Origin: Bacteroidia bacterium
GTDB taxonomy: Bacteria; Bacteroidota; Bacteroidia; Bacteroidales; Rikenellaceae
Assembly (NCBI GenBank): GCA_025999315.1
Contig: BNXD01000004.1
Location: forward strand, 1-54,265
Reading direction: 5' to 3'
Length of the DNA: 54,265 nucleotides
Shown here: one piece after another, positions 35,803-43,703 of the stretch
How positions within the stretch are numbered: position 1 is the first letter of the stretch
How the letters are laid out: every line of letters starts with the position of its first letter
Notes under the pieces: model-generated
Told to the model about the DNA's origin: nothing
What the model saw: the letters and a program-made list of their open reading frames with translations, nothing else
Database searches by the model: none
Translations under genes and position numbers: made by a program

Positions 35803-36375
35803 CTATACCAGCCCATTAAATCCAATAAAAGCCATGGCCAGGATGCCGGCCGTAACAAGCGCGATGGGTATGCCGCGCATCGCCTTGGGCACGGTCTCCA
35901 GCTCCAGCGCCTCGCGGATGCCGGCAAACAGCACCAGAGCCAGGGCAAAGCCTATGGCCGTCGAGGTCGAATAGACTACCGATTTGAGCAGACTCAACTC
36001 CTTCTGAATCTGCAGTATGGCCAAACCCAGCACAGCACAGTTGGTGGTGATCAGAGGCAGAAAAATTCCCAGCGCCTGGTAGAGCGAGGGGCTCACCTTT
36101 TTGAGAATGATCTCAACCATCTGAACCAGAGCCGCTATGACCAGAATAAAGACAATCGTCTGCATATAGTCGATATGCAGCGGCACCAGTATGCCATAGT
36201 GGATCAGGTAGGTAACGATCGACGAGATGGTGATCACGAAGATGACCGCCGCCCCCATGCCCAGCGCCGTCTCGACCTTGTTCGACACCCCAAGGAAGGG
36301 GCATATCCCGAGAAACTGCGCCAGGACGATGTTGTTGACAAAAATGGCGCCTATGATGATAAGTACGTACTCCAT
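35803..36375 (-). CDS. rnfA: Rnf complex subunit A
   Basis: Protein of 190 residues with six membrane segments. GAIFVNNIVLAQFLGICPFL + GVSNKVETALGMGAAV is the RnfA/NqrE signature, with cysteine in the half-channel that binds a membrane [2Fe-2S] with RnfE. It is part of the membrane ferredoxin:NAD+ oxidoreductase that pumps Na+ or H+. It starts two bases after the rnfE stop and is the last gene of the locus. Confidence 0.96.
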   Translation of the reverse strand: MEYVLIIIGAIFVNNIVLAQFLGICPFLGVSNKVETALGMGAAVIFVITISSIVTYLIHYGILVPLHIDYMQTIVFILVIAALVQMVEIILKKVSPSLYQALGIFLPLITTNCAVLGLAILQIQKELSLLKSVVYSTSTAIGFALALVLFAGIREALELETVPKAMRGIPIALVTAGILAMAFIGFNGLV

Positions 36376-36377
36376 CG

Positions 36378-36965
36378 CTACTTGGTTTTATGGGTCAGCT
36401 TGTTGAATATCACCAGCATATAGCCCAGCGTAAGGAAAGCGCCCGGGGCGAGCGCAAAGATCAGGATGCCGTCGCCGGCGACGAATTTCCAGCCGAAGAT
36501 CGCCCCGCTGCCCAGCATCTCGCGAATGCAGCCCAGCAGCGTGAGCGACATGGTGAAACCCAGCCCCATACCGAGACCGTCGAGGGCCGAACTCCACACG
36601 CCGTTCTTCGAGGCGAAAGCTTCGGCACGCCCCAGGATGATGCAGTTGACCACAATCAGGGGAATGAAGACGCCCAGAGCGTCGTACAGCGAGGGTAGAT
36701 AGGCCTGCATACAGAGCTGCACCACGGTAACAAACGCCGCAATGATAACCACATACGACGGTATGCGCACCTTGGAGGGAATCAGCGGCGCCACCAGCGA
36801 GATGGCCATGTTGGAGAGCGTCAGCACGAACATCGTCGCCGCTCCCATGCCCATGCCGTTGATGGCCGAGGTGGTGGTGGCCAGTGTGGGGCACATGCCG
36901 AGCAGCAACACAAAAATGGGATTCTCGCGCAGCAACCCCCGTGTCAGTATCGATAGCTTACTCAT
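36378..36965 (-). CDS. rnfE: Rnf complex subunit E
   Basis: Protein of 195 residues with six membrane segments. LLRENPIFVLLLGMCPTLAT, followed by TTSAINGMGMG, is the RnfE/NqrD signature, with the cysteine that mirrors RnfA's. PSLYDALGVFIPLIVVNCII and GRAEAFASKNGV are also typical. It pairs with RnfA in the membrane core. Upstream, 66 bases away, begins a repeat element that separates it from rnfG. Confidence 0.95.
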   Translation of the reverse strand: MSKLSILTRGLLRENPIFVLLLGMCPTLATTTSAINGMGMGAATMFVLTLSNMAISLVAPLIPSKVRIPSYVVIIAAFVTVVQLCMQAYLPSLYDALGVFIPLIVVNCIILGRAEAFASKNGVWSSALDGLGMGLGFTMSLTLLGCIREMLGSGAIFGWKFVAGDGILIFALAPGAFLTLGYMLVIFNKLTHKTK

Positions 36966-37030
36966 TTTGATTGAATTAAGAAACCTTTAGTCATTCATCG
37001 CATTTTGGAAATGGCTTAATCTTCAATTTA

Positions 37031-37310
37031 CGCGTTGTTCATGTAATATGTTGGTTTAAAATGATCATTTCGAGCGAAAGGTTGGCGCAGTAAAGGCGGC
37101 CCGCAGACGGCGGTGGGCTGCCCGGGCCGAAGGTGAGGGTTTCGCAGCCCGCCGCAGGGGGCGGCTGCGGGCTGCCGGCCTCTTCGAGGCCGAAAAGCAG
37201 GCAGAGGCTTGTCATAGACCTTTGACAAAAGCCAAACTTAGGCTCTATGCGCTAACAAAATACAACAAATTGACGCTTTAAAACCAACATTTTAGATGCG
37301 CAAAACAAGC
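37031..37310. repeat. 280-bp element with terminal inverted repeats inside the rnf locus
   Basis: The left end (GTTGTTCATGTAATATGTTGG + TTTAAAA, 37034-37062) is matched in reverse by the right end (GCTTGTTTTGCGCATCTAAA, ATGTTGGTTTTAA; 37310-37278). The interior (37095-37200) shares GGCGGCCCGCAGACGGCGG, GGGCGGCTGCGGGCTGCCGG and CCTCTTCGAGGCCGAAAA with the start of the leuA-leuC block, and TACAACAAATTGACG with its end. It looks like a small non-autonomous element. No gene is present; it lies between the rnfG stop and the rnfE start. Confidence 0.7.
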
Positions 37311-37315
37311 TCTGA

Positions 37316-37885
37316 TCATTCTTTTGTCAGTTGCATCACAGCGTCATAGCCCCGCCGTACAGCGGCGGCATAGGCGCGCGAGGAGATGGTCGAGGCGGTG
37401 ATGGCATCGACATCGCCGCCGTCCTTCTTCACCGCAAGGCGGAACGTGGCGGGGTTTTTGCCCCGAAACTGCACCGAAAAGTTCGACTTGCGGCTGTCGA
37501 TCTTGTCGCCCAGGCCGGGGGTTTCGCTGTGGCTCAGCGCCTCGATGCCGATGATCTCGCCGTCGGGTCGAAAGCCCGCCATCAGCACGATCGTCCCTCC
37601 GTAACCCTCCCTGGAGAGCGTCTCGACGGCGTAACCCACCACCTGTCCGCCTTGACGGGCAGTGTAAACCTTCAGTGGAATGTCATCTATGCCGATGGTC
37701 TGCAACTCATCAACAGGATTGTTGTCGAACTGGGAAAGCACTTTTTTCAACGCCGCGATACGACTCTGTTCCTGCGACTTGGCGATAGGAGCGGCGGTAA
37801 CCCTATAGACCAGACCCACCGCCGCCGAGGCCACGAGGGAGATCAGCAGCAGGGTGAGGATCATGTTTTTGAGAGAGTTTTTCAT
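37316..37885 (-). CDS. rnfG: Rnf complex subunit G
   Basis: Protein of 189 residues from the ATG at 37885. One N-terminal membrane segment (NMILTLLLISLVASAAVGLV) anchors an FMN-binding domain. The covalent-FMN motif reads DAITAST (D-x-x-T-A-S-T), keeping the flavin-bearing threonine although the usual G-A is A-S. GFRPDGEIIGIEALSHSETP and GLGDKI are the domain's core. The ATG overlaps the rnfD stop by four bases (ATGA), so the two are translationally coupled. Its stop is six bases from the repeat element. Confidence 0.94.
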   Translation of the reverse strand: MKNSLKNMILTLLLISLVASAAVGLVYRVTAAPIAKSQEQSRIAALKKVLSQFDNNPVDELQTIGIDDIPLKVYTARQGGQVVGYAVETLSREGYGGTIVLMAGFRPDGEIIGIEALSHSETPGLGDKIDSRKSNFSVQFRGKNPATFRLAVKKDGGDVDAITASTISSRAYAAAVRRGYDAVMQLTKE

Positions 37886-38886
37886 CGCGATGACTTGTCG
37901 TTGGCCGCCCGGGTGAAGCGGCTTGGTTTGACATATTTGCCCAGCAGCGGCACAAAGGCGTTCATGATCAGGATGGCGAACGACATCCCCTCGGGGTAGG
38001 AACCCCACGTGCGTATGATCATGGTCAACAGGCCGATACCTATGGCGTAGATCGCCATGGCGCGGTGGTTCATAGGCGAGGTGGCATAGTCCGTAGCCAT
38101 GAACACCGCCCCGAGGATCGCCCCGCCGGTCAACAGATGGAACAGCGGATCGGCATAGCGCGACGGATCGACGCCCCACAACAACGCAGCCATAAGGGCC
38201 ATCGACCCCAGCACATAAACCGGGATACGCCAGGTGATAACTCTGCGTATCAGCAGATAAGCGAAGCCCAGCAGCAGAGCCAACCCCGACAGCTCGCCAA
38301 ACGATCCGCTCCTGATGCCCAGCAGCAGGTCGCGATAGGAGAATTGCCCCACGATCTCGGACAGCGGCGCACCGCTCATGAGCCCCTCCTTGAGCGCAGA
38401 GAGCGGCGTGGCGCCCGTTACGGCGTCGAAGCCCGCCGGCAGGAGAGGATCGGGGAAGGTGGTCATCGCCGCAGGAAACGAGATCAGCATGAAGACCCTG
38501 CCCACCAGCGCCGGATTGAAGGGGTTGCGCCCCAGCCCTCCGAACGACATTTTGCCCACTCCGATGGCCGCCACCGCCCCCACGAAGACCATCCACAACG
38601 GAATGTCGGAGGGCAGGTTGAAAGCCAGAAGCACCCCGGTAACCACTGCCGACAGGTTGCCGACCGTAGAGGGGCCCTTGATCAGATAGCGCTGGATCAG
38701 CCACTCGGTCGCCACGCACACCGCCACGCTGACGGCGGTTACCGCGATGACGCTTTGGCCATAGACGAGCGCCGAGACCACAAACGCAGGCAGCAGAGCG
38801 ACAAGCACATCACGCATCAATGTCTGGGTGTCTGCTCCGCTGTAGATGTGCGGCGAAGGCGAAATTATAAGTTTTTTGTTATCCAT
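37882..38886 (-). CDS. rnfD: Rnf complex subunit D
   Basis: Protein of 334 residues with about nine membrane segments. SPSPHIYSGADTQTLMRDVL opens the family, KMSFGGLGRNPFNPALVGRV is conserved, and FDAVTGATPL holds the threonine that carries covalent FMN (D-x-x-T-G-A-T). The size and order match RnfD/NqrB. It lies 82 bases downstream of rnfC. Confidence 0.96.
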   Translation of the reverse strand: MDNKKLIISPSPHIYSGADTQTLMRDVLVALLPAFVVSALVYGQSVIAVTAVSVAVCVATEWLIQRYLIKGPSTVGNLSAVVTGVLLAFNLPSDIPLWMVFVGAVAAIGVGKMSFGGLGRNPFNPALVGRVFMLISFPAAMTTFPDPLLPAGFDAVTGATPLSALKEGLMSGAPLSEIVGQFSYRDLLLGIRSGSFGELSGLALLLGFAYLLIRRVITWRIPVYVLGSMALMAALLWGVDPSRYADPLFHLLTGGAILGAVFMATDYATSPMNHRAMAIYAIGIGLLTMIIRTWGSYPEGMSFAILIMNAFVPLLGKYVKPSRFTRAANDKSSR

Positions 38887-38968
38887 CGGTTGGACAAATT
38901 CGGGTTATGGGGTTTGCATCCGCATTTAATAGCAGGGTGGTGATGAGAAAGGTATACATGGATAATCT

Positions 38969-40315
38969 CTAATCGCACCTTTTGCAGGCTTGTTGCCGCT
39001 GGCGGCGCAGGCGCATGGCCTCGCCCTTGCCCATGCGTACAAAGTCGAGCAGTGGCAGTTTCGACGGGCAGGCGTAGGCGCACGAACCGCACTCGACGCA
39101 ATCGAGGATGCGCTGTTCTTCGGTCTGGTCGCTGCGTCCCATGCGCACCATCTTGATGAGCAGGTAGGGCTCCAGCCCCATGGGGCAGACGCTCACGCAA
39201 CGGGCACACTTGATGCAGTCGCGCTCCTTGCTGCGCCGCGACCCGGCATCCGGCATCACCACGATGCCCGAGGTGCCTTTGGCGACCGGAGCGGCAGGGT
39301 TGCTCACCGCGCGACCCATCATCGGGCCGCCGCTGATGATCTTCTGTCCGCCCTCCATGCCACCGCAATGGTCGATCAGCGCACCGATCGGAGTACCCAC
39401 TCTGACCAGAAAGTTTCCCGGTCGGGGCAGCGCCTCTCCGCCGACGGTAATGATTCTTTCTATCAATGGCTTATCCTTCTGCACAGCCTCATAGACGGCC
39501 AGCGCCGTACCCACGTTCTGCACCACCACACCCACATCCGACGGCAGGCCGCACGAAGGCACCCGGCGACGGGCCACCGCCTCGATCAGCTGTTTCTCAC
39601 TGCCTTGCGGATAGCGCACCCTGAGCCCCATCACCTCCACGCCCGGGTAGTCGGCCACCATGCGCCCGAGGTGGGCGATGGCGTCGGGTTTGTTCTCCTC
39701 GATGGCTATATACGACCTCTCGACGCCGAGCGCACGGGCCAGAATCATCACCCCGACGATCATCTCCTCGCCCCGCTCCAACATCAGGCGATGATCGGAG
39801 GTGAGGCAGGGCTCACACTCCACCCCGTTGATTATCAAAGTATCTATCTTGCGGCCCGGAGGCGGCGAGAGCTTCACATGGGTCGGGAACGTCGCCCCGC
39901 CCATACCCACGATGCCCGCCGCGGCGATCTTCTCGACGATCTGCTGCGGGGCGAGAGCACACTCGCGCACCAGCGTGGAGCTGCGGTCGATGGCCTCGTC
40001 CCACTGGTCGCCTTCGACCTGTATGGTCACCGACGGACGTCGTATGCCGCCCATGTCGGGCAACTCGTCGATGGCCACCACCGTGCCGCTGACCGAAGAG
40101 TGAACATTGGCCGAGACAAAACCCTCCTTGCGGCCGATCAGCTGCCCGACCTTCACCCGGTCGCCTTTGGCCACGACCGGCACGGCCGGAGCGCCGATGT
40201 GCTGCACCAGCGGTATTGCCACCGTCTCGGGAACCGGAAAGGGCTCGACGGGCAACGCCCTGGTATGTTTGCTCTGGGGGGGGTGTATGCCACCCAGACT
40301 GAACGATCGCGACAT
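38969..40315 (-). CDS. rnfC: Rnf complex subunit C
   Basis: Protein of 448 residues, the NADH-binding subunit. The N-terminal barrel-sandwich part has GGIHPPQSKHTRALPVE and GKDRVKVGQLI-like sequence. The flavin/NADH part holds GIVGMGGATFPTHVKL and NGVECEPCLTSDHRLMLE. Two [4Fe-4S] motifs follow, CIKCARCVSVCPMG (about 373) and CVECGSCAYACPSK (about 412). It acts on the cytosolic face of the membrane. In a normal operon rnfB would be directly upstream; here 1.86 kb of repeats intervenes. GTTATGAGTT repeats lie just before the ATG. Confidence 0.96.
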   Translation of the reverse strand: MSRSFSLGGIHPPQSKHTRALPVEPFPVPETVAIPLVQHIGAPAVPVVAKGDRVKVGQLIGRKEGFVSANVHSSVSGTVVAIDELPDMGGIRRPSVTIQVEGDQWDEAIDRSSTLVRECALAPQQIVEKIAAAGIVGMGGATFPTHVKLSPPPGRKIDTLIINGVECEPCLTSDHRLMLERGEEMIVGVMILARALGVERSYIAIEENKPDAIAHLGRMVADYPGVEVMGLRVRYPQGSEKQLIEAVARRRVPSCGLPSDVGVVVQNVGTALAVYEAVQKDKPLIERIITVGGEALPRPGNFLVRVGTPIGALIDHCGGMEGGQKIISGGPMMGRAVSNPAAPVAKGTSGIVVMPDAGSRRSKERDCIKCARCVSVCPMGLEPYLLIKMVRMGRSDQTEEQRILDCVECGSCAYACPSKLPLLDFVRMGKGEAMRLRRQRQQACKRCD

Positions 40316-40697
40316 GTGTTGAGTTATGATGAGTTATGAGTTATGAGTTGCGCAATTAAAATGTTCCTTTAACCTCGTCAGGTAAAGTATAACGTCCTGT
40401 CAATAGACCGCATGTTTGGTCCAAATTCAAGGTCTTTTCAGCCGCTTGCCGCTGGGGCTTCGCTACTTGTTGGCTCGCAAAGAGACGCTCGCCTTACTCC
40501 GAAGTTGGCGGGCAAAGGAACGCCCGCCCTTCTCCTCCTTGCAGGGCATAGTCCGCGAGCGGCCTCTGCTCCTGCTTCGAGCGTCGATTCGCGCCTCGGC
40601 CATTACCGAGCGAGCTCGGATGGCGCTCGGCTTGGCGTCGTTTGGCGGCAAAAAGTAGCACAAAAACCGCCCGGCTGTTCGCCTCGGCTACTCGCCT

Positions 40698-40797
40698 GGA
40701 GAAAATTGAGCTACGACGCCAAACCTCCTCCTTTTAGTCCCCATTAGGGGCCTAACGTCGTCAAACAGGTGGCGTCGCCGGGCGCTCAATTTCCTCC
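40698..40797. repeat. 100-nt stem-loop module, copy 4
   Basis: GGAGAAAATTGAGC (40698-40711) pairs with GCTCAATTTCCTCC (40784-40797). Confidence 0.75.
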
Positions 40798-40982
40798 GCT
40801 CGCTTAACGCCTCGGCTCAATGCCGGGGATGTTTCGCCTCTTCGAGGCGATGAAGATCGAAAGAGTGTTCAAAAAGCGCGAAGCCCAGCCGCCATTGCGA
40901 GGAGGCGTAAAGCGAGGCGCGTTAGGCGCGAGCGTCAAGCGACGAGGGTTAAGGAACCCGAGGAGTAGCGAGCGACAGCGCC

Positions 40983-41142
40983 GAGGTTGCTTAGACTTCT
41001 CCGCCGAAGTTATTTGTGAGCTATTTTGGCCTCTGACAACTTGCCGACGCGGAGCATAGCTCCCGCTATGCGACAAGGAGGCAAGGCAGGCAGAGGGCGA
41101 AAGAGCCGCAAAGAACGAGAGTGGAGAAGTTTAAACAACCTC
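40983..41142. repeat. 160-nt stem-loop module, copy 2
   Basis: GAGGTTGCTTAGACTTCTCC (40983-41002) pairs with GGAGAAGTTTAAACAACCTC (41123-41142). The tip is GCATAGCtcccGCTATGC. Confidence 0.75.
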
Positions 41143-41485
41143 AACGTAGCCCCGCAGCTCAGGTGGCAATTGTTGGCTCGCAAAAAGACGCTCGCCTTAC
41201 TCCTTCGCGCCTCGGCAGAGAGTTCGAGCGAGCTCGACTCTGCGCTCGGCTTGGCGTCGTTTGGTTACTTTTTATAAAAAAGTAACCGCACCGCGCGCAG
41301 CGGCTGGAAAGACCTTGACGTTGAACCAAACATGCGGTCTATTGACTTGACATTCGTGTTTTGTCAGAACACAGACCTTAAGTTTAGTTCACGTTCCGAT
41401 GTATATTGAGTCCGCTACGCGCGGGGCGGTCCTTTTTTATAAAAAGGACCAAAAACTTCCGGCTGTTCGCCTCGGCTACTCGCCT

Positions 41486-41585
41486 GGAGAAAATTGAGCT
41501 ACGACGCCAAACCTCCGACTTTTAGTCCCCACTGGGGGCCTAACGTCGTCAAACAAGTGGCGTCGCCGGGCGCTCAATTTCCTCC
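41486..41585. repeat. 100-nt stem-loop module, copy 5
   Basis: GGAGAAAATTGAGC (41486-41499) pairs with GCTCAATTTCCTCC (41572-41585). Confidence 0.75.
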
Positions 41586-41770
41586 GCTCGCTCAACGCCT
41601 CGGCTCAATGCCGGGGTTATTTCGCCCCTGCGGGGCGATGAAGATCGAAAGAGTGTTCAAAAAGCGCGAAGCCCGGCCGCCGTTGCGAGGAGGCGTAAAG
41701 CGAGGCGCGGCAGTCGCGAGCGTCAAGCGACGAGGGTTAAGGAACCCGAGGAGTAGCGAGCGACAGCGCC

Positions 41771-41930
41771 GAGGTTGCTTAGACTTCTCCGCCGAAGTTA
41801 TTTGTGAGCTATTTTGGCCTCTGACAACTTGCCGACGCGGAGCATAGCTCCCGCTATGCGACAAGGAGGCAAGGCAGGCAGAGGGCGAAAGAGCCGCAAA
41901 GAACGAGAGTGGAGAAGTTTAAACAACCTC
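41771..41930. repeat. 160-nt stem-loop module, copy 3
   Basis: GAGGTTGCTTAGACTTCTCC (41771-41790) pairs with GGAGAAGTTTAAACAACCTC (41911-41930). Confidence 0.75.
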
Positions 41931-42179
41931 AACGTAGCCCCGCAGCTCAGGTGGCAATTTTTGGTTACTTTTTATAAAAAAGTAACCGCCCCGCGCGCAG
42001 CGGTCTCAAAAGGCCTTTGACAACGGACAAACTTAATGTCTGAGGTAAAACGCTACTTGTTTTTCGGCCTCGTAGAGGCCGACAGCCCGCAACCGCACAA
42101 ACAAAGGTTTGAAATGACAACTTTTAATCAACCTTAAAATTATGCACAACAGTTCAAAAAACCTTAATTCGCGTGAATA

Positions 42180-43037
42180 TCAAATCGAGTGTTGATCGGC
42201 AGATTGCCCGTTGGCTTTGGCCGTGAAGTTGACCTCACGGATGGCGCCGGTGGGGCACTCGGGGACGCACTTGCGACACAGACGGCACTTCTGCGGATCG
42301 ATCCGGGCCAGGTTGCCTTCGACGGTTATCGCCTCGAACTGGCACGCTTTGCGGCATTTGCCGCAGGCGATGCACGACACGTTGCAGTTTTTGCGCGAGA
42401 TGGCTCCCTTGTCTCTGTTGCGGCACGCCACGTAGATACGGCGGTCTTTGGGACCTTTGCGGCGCAGCTCGATGAGCATCTTGGGGCACGCTTTGGCACA
42501 CGCGCCGCACGCCGTACAACGATCCTGGTCCACCTCGGGCAACATGCTCACCGGATTGATGCGGATGGCGCCGAACTGGCACACCGCCTGACAGTCGCCA
42601 CGCCCCAGACAGCCATATATGCACCCCGTCTCGCCGCCGTAGAGTGTCGCTATCACGGCGCAGGTCTGGGCGCCGTCGTAGCGGTTGGTGCGGGGCCTGT
42701 TGTCCCACACGCCGTTGCAGCGCACCACAGCCACCTGAGGCTCCTTCTCGGGAGGCGTCTTGCCCAGATAGTCGGCTATGGCTTTCATCGCCCCCGCGCC
42801 ACCTACCGGGCAATAGAGGTTTGCAATGTCGTCATAGCCCACCAGCGCCTCGGCAAGAGAGCGGCAACCGGCATAGCCACAACCGCCGCAGTTGGCCCCC
42901 GGAAGCATGCTCTCGACCGTGTCTATGCGCTCATCCTCGTCGACTTTGAACCTCTGGGCAACGACATAGAGCACCACCGCAGATACCACGCCGATGGCAC
43001 ACAGGGTCAGTATGGTAAAAAGGAGTGTCGAATCCAT
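42180..43037 (-). CDS. rnfB: Rnf complex subunit B
   Basis: Protein of 285 residues. An N-terminal membrane helix (LFTILTLCAIGVVSAVVLYV) is followed by the four-cysteine cluster domain ANCGGCGYAGCRSLAEAL ... LYCPVGG. Ferredoxin-like motifs follow: CLGRGDCQAVCQFGAI, CTACGACAKACPKMLI, CIACGKCRKACQFEAI and CRLCRKCVPECPTGAI. It takes electrons from reduced ferredoxin on the cytosolic face. Its ATG overlaps the rseC-like stop (TAATG), so they are coupled. Downstream the locus is interrupted by the repeat block. Confidence 0.96.
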   Translation of the reverse strand: MDSTLLFTILTLCAIGVVSAVVLYVVAQRFKVDEDERIDTVESMLPGANCGGCGYAGCRSLAEALVGYDDIANLYCPVGGAGAMKAIADYLGKTPPEKEPQVAVVRCNGVWDNRPRTNRYDGAQTCAVIATLYGGETGCIYGCLGRGDCQAVCQFGAIRINPVSMLPEVDQDRCTACGACAKACPKMLIELRRKGPKDRRIYVACRNRDKGAISRKNCNVSCIACGKCRKACQFEAITVEGNLARIDPQKCRLCRKCVPECPTGAIREVNFTAKANGQSADQHSI

Positions 43038-43453
43038 TACATCTTTCTTATTTTAAACATTATAACCTTTTCGATCCGGTGGCGCATCAGCCAAAGCCCA
43101 AAATAATAAAGGACCACTGCCGCCAGCGCCCCTCCACCGGTAACGGCCTCGCCGAGACCCAACGCACTGCCTCCCAGCAGCACGGCCAGCATCACCAGCA
43201 CGGGCATTACATAGCACCATGTTACGGCTCTGACGCCCATGGCGCGCGTCATGCTCACCACCACCTCTTCGCCGGGAGCGAACGCCGCGGCAAAATCGCT
43301 CCACACCGTAACCATTCGCTCGCCCTGCTCGCCCATGCCACAGATGGCCTGCGCCTTGCACCCTTCGCAGGCGCGATCGACCGTCATGCTCACATCGACC
43401 GATCGTTCACCGACCGACACCACTACGCCGTTATGTTCTATCTCGGGTTGCAT
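43037..43453 (-). CDS. RseC/SoxR-reducing-system family membrane protein
   Basis: Protein of 138 residues. The cytosolic N-terminal part has a cysteine set CEGCKAQAIC (about 29-38) followed by CGMGEQGER, and two membrane helices follow (VTWCYVMPVLVMLAVLLGG and GGALAAVVLYYFGLWLM). This is the RseC layout, a protein often encoded with rnf genes and needed for their redox function in other bacteria. It is the first gene of the locus and overlaps rnfB by one base. Confidence 0.85.
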   Translation of the reverse strand: MQPEIEHNGVVVSVGERSVDVSMTVDRACEGCKAQAICGMGEQGERMVTVWSDFAAAFAPGEEVVVSMTRAMGVRAVTWCYVMPVLVMLAVLLGGSALGLGEAVTGGGALAAVVLYYFGLWLMRHRIEKVIMFKIRKM

Positions 43454-43597
43454 GATCCGGTTACATTTTCGATGATAAAAATAGGATAAAAAATCAACAT
43501 CACAAATTATTTATGCCACATTATCGATTTAGAATCCACATCAAGAGATACGTCGACCTTATATACAAAATATACAAAGGGCGAGCGACAGTCGGTC

Positions 43598-43635
43598 AAA
43601 AAAAACTGCGACCGAGAACATTCTCAGAGCGCAGT
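43598..43635 (-). terminator. Terminator of nadE
   Basis: On the minus strand ACTGCG...CGCAGT with an inner GAGAA/TTCTC forms a hairpin followed by eight T. It separates nadE from the rseC-rnf genes. The rest of the 250-base gap shows no clear promoter; CTTTGTATATTTTG near 43570 (minus) is a weak candidate. Confidence 0.85.
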
Positions 43636-43703
43636 GTCAAAGCAACCTCGATGGCGCTCGGCCCGGCGCAAACAAAGTCAAGATCAGCAGCCGGGGTCCC
43701 CTG

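Larger units (their letters stand above)
40347..42151. repeat. Structured repeat block between rnfB and rnfC, with a 788-bp tandem duplication
   Basis: Two successive units repeat at a distance of 788 bp: the 100-nt module at 40698 and 41486, the 160-nt module at 40983 and 41771, and hairpins at 41263-41287 and 41963-41987 (GGTTAC arm). A GGTCC-arm hairpin lies at 41428-41450. The right end has the shared end motif (TTTTAATCAACCTTAAAATT, ATGCACAAC; 42122-42151) 29 bases from the rnfB stop, and a weak left end is at 40347-40375 (GTTGCGCAATTAAAATG). No gene is credible; the recurring small frames follow the DNA repeats. Confidence 0.8.
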
